DNA of 64,000 nucleotides from Nannobrachium achirus (GCA_963921795.1 OY997641.1:72344272-72408271); one strand, 5' to 3'; counted from the first letter of the stretch, positions 11,174 through 23,020 are shown. Made by a program: numbers and translations. The notes: generated by a model not told the origin, from the letters alone.

Positions 11174-11942
11174 ATTCTAAAACGGCTAGTTCCATTCCTT
11201 GATTCTGATTGGCTGGTTGCCATGGTATACCTGAGACTGTAACCCATACCTTGAATCAGTTTATATCAAAGCCAGGTGCGTTATTTCTTTCCACTGTGCC
11301 GTGAGGCTGAACTAAAGAAGCGAGCGTTTGATTTCCTCTCAAATCCTGCCGTGCGGGTGCTTCTAAGCACCGCCCGCATGCATAGGACAGTGACTGAATG
11401 GCTCCGGGCGGGGCTTGTAAAGGCAACAAGCGCCCTCTATTCTCCAGGCACCACTCGGCTGTTTAGCTTAGGTTGTTATGCTAGCGTTTTGATGTGATGT
11501 TCACCCACATAGCAGCTAAATCTGGATGAAAATAAACATGTCTATGGATTGAATATGGTTCTTAACTTCTTAACATGAGACTGATCTAACATAAGTGTTG
11601 TTTCCCTATTTTTTTTGGCAAAAAGAATGACGTGACTTTGTAAACACTGGCTTCCGTAAGTCCCTTTCCTGTATGTGGCTGGTAAACGCAAGGAAATGTC
11701 TCTTCCTGGTGGCGAAGAAGTGTAGGCCTACTTCTTTCTTTAAATGATGCAATGCTATGATTTTCATGTTGCAATATTGTGACCGTTTTAGAAAAGCAAT
11801 AAGCCACGCGAGGCTTGTGGTTACCGGGGGAGTATACACCGGCTGAGAGGGTCGGAAACACTCGGCTGCGCCTCGTGTTTCCCAACGCCTCTCAGCCGGT
11901 GTATACTCCCCCGGTAACCACTCGCCTCTTGTGGCTTATTGC
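11174..11942. mobile_element. Insertion splitting the minisatellite, with a large hairpin
   Basis: CTAAAACGG at 11177 and its complement near 11784 form candidate inverted ends. At about 11795-11940 a long hairpin follows, with arms containing GGTTACCGGGGGAGTATACA and its complement. The minisatellite resumes immediately after. No transposase is seen and the target duplication is unclear. Confidence 0.5.
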
Positions 11943-12285
11943 TTTATTACACTATTACACTTATTACACTATTACACTTATTGTGCTATTACACTATTAT
12001 ACTTATTACACTATTACACTTATTGCGCTATTACACTATCACACTATTACACTTATTACACTATTACACTTATTACACTATTACACTATTACACTTATTA
12101 CACTTATTACACTATTACACTATTACACTTATTGCGCTATTACACTATTACACTTATTACACTATTACACTTATTGTGCTATTACACTATTACACTTATT
12201 ACACTATTACACTTATTACACTATTACTCTTATTACACTTATTACACTAATACACCTATTACACTATTACACTTATTGCGCTATT
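11943..12285 (+). repeat. TTACAC-type minisatellite, second block
   Basis: It has the same unit structure and orientation as the block at 10375-11173, so the two were one array before the insertion between them. Confidence 0.85.
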
Positions 12286-12370
12286 ACAGTTATTACACCT
12301 AGACACAGTTACACTATTGCACTTATTACAAACCATTGAAAAGATAGCAAATAGGAACTATCAATAATCG

Positions 12371-12660
12371 ACCAATCAGAAGAGGGGGCGGGGCTAAGTT
12401 AAACCAATTAAGGTGAAGGACCCTTAGTCAAGTCATATGATACCAGCCACAACTCTGTACGATAAACGGTTGATGAGTAACAGCCAAAAAAAAAGGAACA
12501 ATCAAGTTTCGGCCAATCAGAAGAGGGGGCGGGGCTTAGTTAAACCAATTAAGGTGAAGGACTCTTAGTCAAGTCATATGATACCAGCCAAAACTCTGTA
12601 CGATAAACGGTTGATGAGTAACAGCCAAAAAAAGGAACAATCAAGTTTCGGCCAATCAGA
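12371..12660 (+). repeat. Tandem duplication of about 140 bp
   Basis: CCAATCAGAAGAGGGGGC starts units at 12371, 12512 and 12651 (periods 141 and 139 bp). The first two units are nearly identical through CGATAAACGGTTGATGAGTA. The third diverges into ACTTCCTGTTTGGCG. Confidence 0.85.
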
Positions 12661-13275
12661 AGAGGGGGCACTTCCTGTTTGGCGAAGGAAGTTTGACGCT
12701 TCGCCACGGTCACGCCATTTTCCGAAAACTCACGATTCGCACAACTTTTCATCTTTAAGGTGTCTTGAGTATGACGAGCGAACTTGAAGATGATCCGATT
12801 AACCCCCTAGGAGGAGTTCGTTAAAGTGCGACCTGTGAAAACGGCCAAAAATGCGCCAAAACGCCACTAATTAGTCAAAATGGCTGACTTCCTGTTTGGT
12901 TTCGGACATGGCGCCAAGAGACTTTTTTGTGAGTCCTGACATGATACAGATGTGTACCGATTTTCGTACGTGTAGGTGAAACCGTATGGTGGGGCTTGAG
13001 GCACGAAGTTTTGTAGGGGGCGCTATTGAGCCATTAGGCCACGCCCCCTTTAGATTTTTTTTTAATACGAAAATTTTCGCCACTTGTGATGTGTGTGCAA
13101 AGTTGCGCAACTTTTGGAGTACGTTTTGCGGCTCAAAAACGCGATTTATTCGGGGGAATAAGAATAATCTTTACAATTACAATAGGGTCCTCACACACTG
13201 TGTGTGCTCGGGCCCTAATAATCTTTGCAAATACAATAGGGTCCTCACACACTGTGTGTGCTCGGGCCCTAATAA

Positions 13276-15195
13276 TAAATACATAGGTTAACCAAATTTT
13301 ATTTACAAAACGAATAGCAGGGTTGGCCCCGTGTAATCAGATAATCGAATAATCGCGCACATCGCTACTTCTCTCTGTGAACCACTTAATTCTCCGCCCT
13401 CCCCTTCTACAGGAGAGACAGAGAGAGAGTCAAAAGACTGAAGTTTTTTGTTTTAAACATATTGGATAGTGGATACACCACTGGAATAATTCATCATAGA
13501 TAAGAATATAAGTAGCCTACTTCTACCTTTGTAGTCATCTCAAAGTAAAATCCACGTTTTGCTTGCTTGGATTAGAATCCAGAGAAGTGATCACTGTTGC
13601 CAGCCAGCTGTGTTGTTAGGTTAACGAGGCTCGTAGAGAATGACCCTGATTTGACATAGATGCGCGTTTTGCGTCTCTCTCTCTCTTTTAGGTTAACGAG
13701 GCTCGTAGAGAATGACCTCTCTTTCTCTCTGCGATGTGAGAGATAACTGCTGTAACGTTGCTGTAAACTTAGTTCCAAAAAACATAATTCCAAAGTCATT
13801 GGAGTAGATATGGACAACAGTTGTTGTCGATCAACAAACGGTCATTTCCACAGGAGCTAACAGTTAGAAGCTAGATGTAAGGAGGATGAAGCGTTGCCAT
13901 TCAGTTTCTGCGACAGAAACAAGCAAACAGGTCTATAAAAAAGGGTTTCCAGATCCTGTTTTTGCCAGCAAACAGGTCTAGAAAAATAAAAATAAAATGG
14001 GGAAGGTCAGTCAAACAGAAACGTTGTCTGATATTGTTTAAGAACAGTGGTTCTCAAACATTTTCATGCCAAGAGCAAGGACCCCAAATGTGTAATATAT
14101 AAGGGTGCCGAAAAAAATCTATATGAATCGATTATCGGTTTCAACACTAGCGATACGGCCGCATCGGTGCGCATTTACCTGGAACGGTCCAAATCGCGGC
14201 CGTATCGGTCGATGTATCGGTCCTCAAGTTATTAATCGGATTAATCGGATTTTAGCATTCAATAATTAACCTGCTGTGAAAATCTGAACTAACTTACTCA
14301 GCGTTCACTGTTACAAATAATTAATTCAAAAGTGAGCGCTGCGTAAACACAGTGCAACGCTGCTTGCATGAAAGCCGCAGATCTACAAGCCCACAGCTCA
14401 TTGCGTTGCGACTGGGTGTAAACATATAGATCTTCTATTTCTGGCGCAGGGCACGGAGTAGGGTTTAAGATTTTCCGGGAATTATCTCATTTTAATTCCC
14501 GGGAATTTTATGGCCTTTTCCCGGGCTTCCCGGGAATTCCCATTAAAATAAAAAATAAATAAAAAAAAAGTGCCCACTGAAATCCATTTATATCTAGATA
14601 CTTATTTTTTCAATAGAATTGATATTTAATTGTTTAAAACATTTTATTTGAACGAAATATATACATGTAAAATCAAACATTGAGGCCTATATAGGCCTAC
14701 CATATTCAGAAAAAATATGACACATTTGTCAACATTGAATGAACTTTATTGAGCTTTTTCTTGAACTGTTAATATCCTATGCATATCACTGTCCATCTGT
14801 CTTTCAATGTTATATGAGATACACAAGTGGTTCCTGTGTAAATAAGCCAAAAAGATTACTATAGGAAATCCTTTTAGTTGACCTTGTTCCGTGATTTGTA
14901 CTGTTGCAAGTTGCAACAGTTATTAACTTTTTTTCTATAGGCTATTTTACACACCACAATAGGTTATTAAGGCTGTCTAAAGACAGTGGTTCAGCCATTG
15001 TCAAGTAGTAGGCTTACTGTAGTTGATGGAACTACTATTACTGTTACTATGGCTGCTATTTTATATACCTACAAGTGTTTGTCTGCAATAGAACACATTC
15101 TTTATACAGCTATTCTATGGCTATACTGTTGACGTTTTTTTATTTTAATTTTTATTATTACCCATTATAATAATATTTATTGTTATTGTTGTTAT

Positions 15196-15226
<31 letters not shown>

Positions 15227-16139
15227 CTGCTGCTGGTGAAATTGGCTTGACAATCCTTTCTATTTTTATACTGTCATTTGTGGCTTCTAAAAATCTTACC
15301 TCAGCCAGTTTGCTGGTGTGATTGTCATATACGGTAAACTAAAGAACCAATCATGCACGACTGTTGGAGGAATTACGGTAAAACTGGGTTTGTACTTTGT
15401 CCGTACGAACGTGTTGCGCGCTAATCTACAAGCCTACAACTACACGCATCCTCAGGGCTTTGAGGGCTTTTAGATCGTCTATATGCTCACCGCACCGCAC
15501 AACACCGTCGTACTGAAAGAAGTATAACCAGTGCCATCCACGCTTCATCGAGTGGAGACGCGTGCAGTCTGCTTTTTGGGTCCGTCGTTGTGCTTCACAG
15601 CAAGCGGTTCAGATGAACTGTTGCCGAAGTGGAGTTATTTATTATGAGCGGAGTCAGCGGACCGGTTGTGCATTGACAGTGCTCCGTTTTACATTTTCAT
15701 TAATAATCACAATCCAAATCATATAAGGTTACTCTTTATGAGGCGAAGCAGGGACGGGGATGCTAAGATTTATCTCTCAGCCACAGCTTGTAGATTGGCT
15801 ATTTTCCACTAGTTGTAACCCAGATTGACAGTCTGTTCTCTGCCTCATTCTGCTAGTTAATCTCTTCAAATTGCGCAGCATTTTAGCAACTAAGTACCTG
15901 AAAAGGATGATCAGCACTGCCTGTGGTAACTTCTTAAACATTCTGTTTACATCATAGCCTATTCATTTTCTGTGAGTCTCATGCTGCGAGTTTGCACACC
16001 ATGGTTTGAGCAGTGACATTGATATGCGCCGTTGGCTCAAAAAATCCTCTACGTCCCGTCTGCGTCCCAGGGGAGATTAATTTGTGTCCCAAATATATAT
16101 TTTTACGTCCCCTGGACGTCGGGTGTCCCTTAGTCTCGA
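13276..16139. other. Gene-free region with decayed transposon pieces
   Basis: No convincing exon was found. Visible items are a 74-bp tandem repeat of GGTTAACGAGGCTCGTAGAG (13617 and 13691), a GATTAATCGG-rich hAT-like end (14110-14260), CCCGGGAAT repeats (14470-14540), a LINE 3' tail fragment (14750-14930), a (GTT)n tract (15184-15230), and degenerate copies of the GATCTACAAGC palindrome (14377-14440; arms at 15422 and 15805). Confidence 0.55.
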
Positions 16140-16870
16140 GCCCTGTTTTGTAGGTTTTAAAACATTCTGAGTTCATTTATTACAATTTTGAAGCAGCCAG
16201 AATAACCTTTCAGACATTTGGTTGGGGTCTTTCCTCACCTGGGACCCCCCAGATGGACCCCTGTGCCTATCTCAGTACTCGCTCCGTTCCTGCTCCAGAA
16301 CAATGTCATATTAGATCATAATTGAATAAATGTTTTTGTAGCTGGACTCTGAAAACAAAAATGAGTAGTAGCAAATACCAGGCGTCTTCCACAGTGGCTT
16401 CGGGACCCCTAGGGGGTCCTCAGAGTTACTAGTACATAGTGTACTTCTGTCAGATTTTCCCAACCCCTGCCCCTTTTCTGGGGGGTCATCTATTTTAGGA
16501 CATTGCAGATCAGTATGCCAGCCAGTTAATGTCCAATTTTCATAATATTAGAGTTGTTTTGAAGGTTTTAAAACATTTTAAGTTCATATATTGCACTTTT
16601 GAAGCAGCCAGAATAACCTTTCTGACTTTTGGTGGGGGTCTTTCCTCACCTGGTACCCCCGGAATGACTCCTGAGCCTATATCTCAGTACTCATTACAGT
16701 CCTTGCTCTGCTCCTGCTCCAGAACAGTGTCAAATTAGATCATAATTGAAGCATAAAAGCTTTTGTACCTGGGCTCTGACAACAGAAATGAGTAGCTAAT
16801 ACCAGGGGTCTTCCACAGGGCGTCTGGGACCCCCAGGTGTCCTCAGAGTTACTACAGGGGGCCAGCCAAA
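16140..16870 (+). repeat. Dimeric interspersed repeat
   Basis: Two copies of a ~300-bp unit lie 411 bp apart, each starting at GTTTTAAAACATT (16154 and 16565) and ending near CAGAGTTACTA. They are separated by a TTTTCCCAACCCCTGCC segment. The same dimer occurs in opposite orientation at 41640-42445. Confidence 0.75.
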
Positions 16871-17348
16871 TCTCTGGTCACCCCAACCTCCCAGTCAGCC
16901 AAGACATCTGACTGGAAAATACCCTCCACTCTCTGAATTCCATCCATTTTCTTCAATTGGTCGAAGCGGAATGGAGGTGTGTACCCGGTGGAAGCTCAGG
17001 GCAATTTGTCAAGTATCATTTATACTGCATTGTGATGTAGCTGGCATGGAGGATATGTGGTAGCAGTGCAGCTCCAAGCTTTGACTGAAATCCCATCCCA
17101 TTACCTTGCATTATCACAGATGCAGGGTTGTTGGACCAACGTGCTCCAATTACTCCAATGTTGATGGAAATAAGTAAGCCTTGCCCAGCCCTGAGGCTCA
17201 TAGGGCAGGAGTCTATGTCCTGTTTCAGTGAGGTAGCTTGATGGACAAGTACCCCTGGACAGTGGACATGGTAATAGTTTGTCACAGGGACATACCCCAA
17301 TCCAGCCTTTCATGCTGAAGTCATACATTCAAGATGTATGACAAGATG

Positions 17349-17441
<93 letters not shown>

Positions 17442-17650
17442 AACTGTTTTGCGTGCCCGCTCTGACATCACACTCTGGCTTCACTGTGATGGCACACTAA
17501 CAGAATCCCTTTTATGACCATATGGAGTTCCTTGATGTCTTCAGTATTAAGCCCATATCTAACAGGACTTCATATGGGAATGCCCATATATGGAGGCCAC
17601 ATTGGCTTGCTTAATCTTAATAAAGTCCTTATTATATTCCTTCATTGCAG
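16871..17650 (+). other. Upstream intron sequence of gene 1 with a GT tract
   Basis: No gene is recognised. A long (GT)n tract occupies about 17351-17441. The last ~40 bp (CTTAATAAAGTCCTTATTAT to TTCATTGCAG) match the intron end before exon 2 in genes 2 and 3. Confidence 0.65.
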
Positions 17651-17734
17651 ACCAGTGTGCAGAGTCCAGCCTGAAGGTGAAGAGGAGTTGGAGTGTTTCT
17701 GTTAAACAGGAACCTGAAAACCACCTGGACATCA
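17651..17734 (+). CDS. Zinc-finger gene 1, exon 2
   Basis: This is an 84-nt exon between TTCATTGCAG and GTACGT. It encodes QCAESSLKVKRSWSV and VKQEPENHLDI, and carries a split codon at each end. The first two bases need a preceding exon ending in phase 1, exactly as the first exons of genes 2 and 3 do. VKQE fits the SUMO-acceptor pattern. No matching exon 1 is found upstream in this window. Confidence 0.8.
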
Positions 17735-17747
17735 GTACGTTTCATAT

Positions 17748-17805
17748 CTTGTCTTGTCTTGTCTTGTCTTGTCTTGTCTTGTCTTGTCTTGTCTTGTCTT
17801 GTCTT
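17748..17805 (+). repeat. (TCTTG)n microsatellite in intron 2 of gene 1
   Basis: A pentanucleotide tract sits just after the splice donor. Genes 2 and 3 have a tract at the same place but with other motifs. Confidence 0.9.
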
Positions 17806-17980
17806 CTCTTGCTGTCTCTCTTAGAGAGAATGTTTGCAGGAAATGGCTTTTTTAATGCATGAGAATAGACTCATGATTTGGAACTACCAAAGCTATAACA
17901 CAGAGGAAACACTGCATAAAATAACAAAGTACAAACCTTTAATGTTTTTTCTCTAATTTTATATTTGTATTCTCCCCTAG

Positions 17981-19575
17981 ACTTGGTTTCCCTCCCTGTG
18001 TGTAAAGAGGAGCTTTTCCCTGAACATCAGGAGAGGAGGGCCAGTCTGGAGGAACCACAACCTCCACAGATTAAAGAGGAACAGGAGGAGCTTCTACAAG
18101 AGGAGGCTGATGGATCAACGTTGACATTACTAGCAGTGAAAAGTGAAGGTGATGATGAAAACAGAGAGACAGAGGCTGTAGCCAGCACCTCAACTGAACA
18201 CATGAAAACACAAGCTGATGTAGAGGACTGTGGAACATCACAACCAACTAGTGGTGACCAGCTCCTCTCTCCACACTGTTCTCAATCGGACGTCACTGAA
18301 GACAGTGATGAGTGGGAGGAGACCAGGGAAGGTCAGTCGGTTGTAAACGCATTGGATTCACACAAGACACACAATGTGGAAGGACAGACATTGTCTGTAA
18401 GCCACAAGCTGTCCCAGGATCTGCCATTGTCAAAACAAACTCACTCCAAGAACAGCCACACAGGGAAGAAAAGCTTTAGTTGTACAGTGTGTGGCAAAAT
18501 GTTTAATCGCAATGAACATCTGAAGAGGCACACTGTTGTTCATACAGGGGAAAAGCCCTTTACTTGTACTGTTTGTGGTAAAGGCTACGGTCAAAGTGTT
18601 CATTTAAAAACACACATGATGACGCATACAGGGGAAAAGCCCTTTACTTGTACAGTTTGTGGTAAAGGCTACGGTCGAAGTGTTAGTTTAAAAACACACA
18701 TGATGACGCATACAGGGGAAAAACCCTTTACTTGTACAGTTTGTGGTAAAGGCTGTGTTCATAGTGGTGAGTTAAAAGTACACATGAGGACTCATACAGG
18801 GGAGAAACCGTTTACTTGTACAGTTTGTGGTAAAGGCTGTGTTACCAGTGTTCTTTTAAAAAGACACATGAGGACTCATACAGGGGAGAAACCGTTTACT
18901 TGTACAGTTTGTGGTAAAGGCTGTGGTACCAGTAGTGATTTAAAAGTACACATGAGGACTCACACAGGGGAAAAGCCTTTTACTTGCACAATATGTGGTA
19001 AAGGCTGTGTTCATAGTGGTGAGTTAAAATTACACATGAGGACTCATACAGGGGAAAAACCCTTTACTTGTACAGTTTGTGGTAAAGGCTGTGGTCGAAG
19101 GGGTAATTTAAAAGTACACATGAGGACTCATACAGGGGAAAAGCCTTTTACTTGCACAATATGTGGTAAAGGCTGTGTTCATAGTGGTGAGTTAAAAGTA
19201 CACACAAGGACTCATACAGGGGAAAAACCCTTTACTTGTACAGTTTGTGGTAAAGGCTGTGGTACCAGTGGTCTTTTAAAAACACACATGAGGACTCATA
19301 CAGGGGAAAAACCCTTTGCTTGTACAGTTTGTGGTAAAGCTTTTAGTGAAAGTTGTAGTGTAAAAGCACACATGAGGACTCATACAGGGGAAAAACCCTT
19401 TGCTTGTACAGTTTGTGGTAAAGGCTGTGGTACCAGTGGTCATTTAAAAACGCACATGAGGACTCATACAGGGGAAAAGCCCTTTACTTGCACAGTCTGT
19501 GGTAAAGCTTTTAGTCAATATAATAATCTAAAAGCACACATGAGGACTCACATAGGGGAAAAGCATACAGGTTAA
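17981..19575 (+). CDS. C2H2 zinc-finger gene 1, exon 3 with 13 fingers
   Basis: The exon starts after CTCCCCTAG and joins exon 2 in frame (I-N-L-V-S-L-P-V-C-K). The first ~165 residues are an acidic linker with EEPQPPQIKEEQEE and VKSEGDD, holding two more SUMO-like motifs. Thirteen C2H2 fingers follow in direct 84-bp periods joined by HTGEKPF linkers, from FSCTVCGKMF to FTCTVCGKAF, ending at TAA. Proteins of this architecture bind DNA in the nucleus and usually regulate transcription; the target is unknown. With a first exon like those of genes 2 and 3 the protein would be 631 residues. Eight fingers have Cys, and two Tyr, where the conserved core Phe normally sits (KGC, KGY). No frame breaks are seen, so it may be functional if a first exon exists upstream. 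Confidence 0.85.
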
Positions 19576-20028
19576 AACACCTTTACTTGTGCAGTTTGTG
19601 GTACGCTCCATGGATTTATTTTGTCACTTGGCTTCTCAGTCTGGACAGTTTCCTTTCTCCAAGGGGAGGTGAGACATAGACTGCGAGTGGAATCCAAATG
19701 TGGCTTCTTATTGGTCTGTGGTGGGGGTGGGACAAATACACCAGTGTGTATTGGCTGGCTGATAACGTAGCTACCCTAATCTACTCGTATTTGTTGCAAC
19801 AACGTCGCCTCCGTCAAAACTGATATACGAGTCAACTGAATCATGGCCAGACTGAGAAGCGAAATGATAAAACAGATCCACGAAACGTAGTGTAGCAGGC
19901 TGGCACCCTGGCTTCATACAGGCAGGCAAACCCTTTAGCTGCGGTTTGTGGCAAATGCTTGGTCAAGATAAGGAGGATTCAAATAACTGTATTATGGATG
20001 TCTTAATTAACGCCAGGTCTTGTGTAGG
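19576..20028 (+). pseudogene. 3' flank of gene 1 with a decayed extra finger
   Basis: This sequence is shared with 37519-37980 after gene 2. Near 19912-19990, TTCATACAGGCAGG and GCGGTTTGTGGCAAATGC resemble a finger unit (HTGRKTFSC, then VCGK) broken by a 1-base shift. It ends where a hAT fragment begins after CAGGTCTTGTG. Confidence 0.6.
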
Positions 20029-20640
20029 GATGGGTATCGAGAACCGGTTGCCCGTGGTCCGGTTCCATGGAATCGTTAGCCAACGTCCTTAACGATTCTG
20101 CTATCGATTCCTGCATATGCGCGATGACATCACACACGCGCCGCGCTGCCTTGTTTAGACGCAGGCTCAGCCAACATGTTGTCTAAACAGAGGCGTTCTA
20201 AAGTCTGGCTGTATATTTCACGAGAATGTTCATGTTTTGATAATGAGGCGTTAAGTTGTTACTCAAGCTCACTGCATGAACGGAAAAGTCTCCCGCCGTT
20301 CTGTGTCCGAACTAGAGTGCCCAAAAAGGTTTGTTTTGCAAGCCCGCCTGCCGCCGCCTCCCACATTCTTACTACAAAATGCGCTACATGTCCAATGTGC
20401 TCCGTGTTGCTAAATGCTCCCCTATATCACATGTGCAAGAAAGAAAAGTATGTAAATCCTTTGATCCAAACTGTTGAAGACAGTGCTTCTGCTTTAGCTG
20501 TGTACAGCAGCAGCTCCGCGAGCTTCAGCGAGCTTCACAACCGACATAGAGTAGGCTACAAGGGCGCTGGAAGGGGGGGTGCTTCCAGGGGCGCTGCAAG
20601 GGGGGGTGCTGAGGGTGCTACAGCCCCCCTGGTACTTTTT
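20029..20640 (+). pseudogene. hAT element fragment with BED-like N-terminus
   Basis: It begins TAGGGATGGGTATCGAGAACC directly after sequence matching the gene 2 flank, so this is an insertion. The frame at 20176 starts MLSKQRRSKVWLYISREC, similar to the start of BED/hAT transposases. The rest is not recognisable and no catalytic motifs follow. The 3' boundary is unclear. Confidence 0.4.
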
Positions 20641-20984
20641 TTTTTTTAGATATATATACACAGAGCTATATTAAAACAATAATGTATTTGACTTTGGGGA
20701 ATACACTATGTTGAAACAAGGTGTTTGATTATCACATGGTCACCTTGCCACCTCCGGTTGGAAGGGAAGTTGAATTTAAATTTTGTTTTCAAATAAATCC
20801 CGCTTTGATGGCACAACAGAGTCTATTTATTTATTTTATTAAACCATTACAAAAATAATACCAGACTGTTTCCCAAACAGTGGGTCTGGACCCATTTGTG
20901 GGTCATGGACCAATTTATACGGGTCACGACTCGAGTAAAAATCCCATTTTATTTTCCTACATATATATATATCTATATCTATAT

Positions 20985-21030
<46 letters not shown>
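20641..21030. other. Spacer with an AT-rich microsatellite
   Basis: No gene is seen. ATATCT and AT repeats fill about 20959-21029. Near 20868 a CCCAAACAGTGGGTCTGGACC stretch resembles a hAT terminus. Confidence 0.5.
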
Positions 21031-21032
<2 letters not shown>

Positions 21033-22065
21033 GCTGGGATGCGATTAAAATTTTTAATCTAATTAATTACAGGCTCTGTGATTAATTAATCGCGATTAAT
21101 CGCATTTTAATCGCACATCGATATTTGACCTGAGAACAGTGAGAAACATTTTTTCAAATGGATTTTTGTATACGAGTGAATCAATGAATAGTGAATACAT
21201 AGGTTTAAGCAACAAAATATTGTTTATTTCTTTAAGCAAAGTGGTACTTGGCCAAGACCAACAGGAACTTTGACATTACTTGAGATTCAGGTAGCTTACA
21301 TAAATTGTCCACTAGGTGGCAGAAGATACCTCCACTCCTCCACACTTCAGTAAACTTTGTTTGTTTTATACTTAGTTTCAATAGTTTCAAGCACAATCCA
21401 GAACATGTCTGTACCTTCAGAGGCCATAACAGACTGTTTAATTACCATTTCAAAAATAACTAGTTCAACATAAAGTGCCATTTGTACAAACTACAAACTA
21501 AAATGGTAAAATAAAAAATAAGGTGCCAGTGAATGACCTCAATATGCCTATATCAGGAGGAAACATACAGTATCTCTGTTGCAAAACATAGGCCATAACA
21601 ATCTAAGCCTACTTCTTCTTCTTCTTCTTCTTATCTGACATCCAGTTGCTGAGACACACTAGCTTGTTCACATTTTCTGAGCTCAAGGCTGCCCTCTTCT
21701 TTTGAACAATGTGACCTGCCAGTGAGAAAAGTCTCTCACAGGGGACAGAAGTGGCAGGGGCGCCCAGATACTTGCGGGCCAGGGCAGAAAGCTGTGGATG
21801 GGCCCCTGAATGACTGGACCACCACTGGAGTGGGCAGGCTGTCTCTGCAATGCAGGGCTCTGCTCTGTAACGGCACAAAGCCTTGTTGGGTCCCTCATCA
21901 TCCTCTGATTCAGAGTCTGAATTAAACAGCAGGAGGCTCCTCTTTGCTGCTGGCTCTGCTCTGGGTTCTGGAGTGGCTCTGTTGGGTCCCCTTTCCAGCA
22001 GTGACTCAACGCTGGTCCAGACGCCTTCTCGCTCTCCTCTGGGTAGACACTTTAGATCCTTAAAG

Positions 22066-22441
22066 TAGAGATAGGACGATATGAACATTTCATATCATGA
22101 TTATTGTGACAAATGAAAAATCCATTATCCTGGGGCGGAACATTTGCCAAAAAATAGCAGATCTACAAGCTCACAACGTGACGCGTTGTGAGCTTGTAGA
22201 TCGGCTATTTTTTGGCAAAGACACTTGATAGAGTGAAAAGATACTGTATCAATTACGTATATTACAAGTACCTTTTACCAATTATAGAGGGTTTAAGTGT
22301 AAGCATAAGCAGCACGGCAAATAAAAGGTGAATTGATCCTAGTGCATGACGGAGGACGATATCACGATAAATTAAATCTCCACAATACGATAAACACAAG
22401 TGTTTTTTATCACGATAAACGATAATATCGTCCCATCCCTA
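22066..22441. mobile_element. hAT-type MITE inside the transposase exon
   Basis: The element is 376 bp, with ends TAGAGATAGGACGATAT and the complement of TAGGGATGGGACGATAT. It is flanked by CCTTAAAG on both sides (22058-22065, 22442-22449), a perfect 8-bp target duplication. A near-perfect palindrome lies inside at 22143-22219. Confidence 0.85.
22143..22219. repeat. GATCTACAAGC palindrome, best copy
   Basis: This is a 77-bp palindrome with arms of about 36 bp. The left arm runs TTTGCCAAAAAATAGC, GATCTACAAGC, TCACAACG; the right arm is its complement with one mismatch and a 3-5 base centre. The same core recurs at about ten sites in the window. Confidence 0.9.
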
Positions 22442-22802
22442 CCTTAAAGCGGGGGTCGAGTGCTGTAGCCACCCTGAGCCATCCATGGTTGAGTGTTTCC
22501 TGGCGTTGAGACAGGTCCTGTATGAAGGCAGTCTTAAACCTCACCACGTAGGCTGGGTCGTCATCTGAGACCTCCATGGTGTGGGTCAGGTGGCGCAGAG
22601 CGGGTAACACCACAGAGCATGAGATGTAGGTCTCACCCCCAAGGAGCTCAGTCACATATCTGCAGTGGATAATTTAGGAAAGTGATTTCATTATTGTAGC
22701 AATTAATAGTAGATTGAAATAGCAAATAAAACAATAGAAAGAAACTTTATATAATACTAGTGATGGTGATATCAATATTCAGGACATTACAATTTGGAAA
22801 AG

Positions 22803-22980
22803 CAATTTAATTTATATTGTACTTATTCACTATAGTGATGATGGTGATACCAATAATAAGCACATTACATTAAGAACAGCAATTGAATTTATATTGTACT
22901 TATTCACTATAGTGATGATGGTGATACCAATAATAAGCACATTACGTTTAGAACAGCAATTTAATTTATATTGTACTTCA
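22803..22980. repeat. 77-bp tandem repeat in the transposase intron
   Basis: CACTATAGTGATGATGG recurs at 22828 and 22905, with near-identical flanks such as GGTGATACCAATAATAAGC. A third, partial unit ends near 22978. Confidence 0.8.
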
Positions 22981-23020
22981 ATTTACAAAGCTTTTAATAA
23001 AACAGCTGGTGGGTTTTTAC

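Larger units (their letters stand above)
10312..13275 (+). repeat. Teleost interspersed repeat carrying a minisatellite
   Basis: The left end has AAAGCTGCAAGCAGC followed by GGGCCCTCGCA. The right end has TACAATAGGGTCCTCACAC and CTCGGGCCCTAATAAT. This pairing is common in fish genomes. The body (12700-13120) includes short motifs such as ACTTCCTGTTTGG. The right terminus is present twice in tandem (about 13161-13216 and 13217-13275). The interior is filled by two minisatellite blocks and an insertion. No coding role is supported. Confidence 0.55.
21609..22659 (-). pseudogene. hAT transposase exon 2, interrupted by a MITE
   Basis: The exon begins after CCACTGCAG with YVTELLGGETYISCS and runs to TALDPRFK. 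A 376-bp MITE then intervenes (22066-22441, 8-bp duplication CTTTAAGG), after which the frame resumes with DLKCLPRGEREGVW. The last part is the hAT C-terminal dimerisation region (SALARKYLGAPATSVPCERL, then FSLAGHIVQKKRAALSSENV), where the Glu of CERLFS is the family's third catalytic residue. It ends in a run of Lys. Without the MITE and one target copy, the two exons total exactly 600 codons with stop, which supports the exon model. As it stands, the inserted MITE disrupts the protein. Confidence 0.75.

Noticed and set aside
10281..11202. Long open frames of about 290 codons (LLHLLHYYTYC-type) as a gene
   Set aside because: They are translations of the TTACAC minisatellite, open in several frames at once, with no other coding signal.
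22443..22450. Splice donor AAG/GTAGGG as a second intron of the hAT transposase
   Set aside because: The following 376 bp has MITE ends and an exact CTTTAAGG duplication, so it is an insertion, not an intron.
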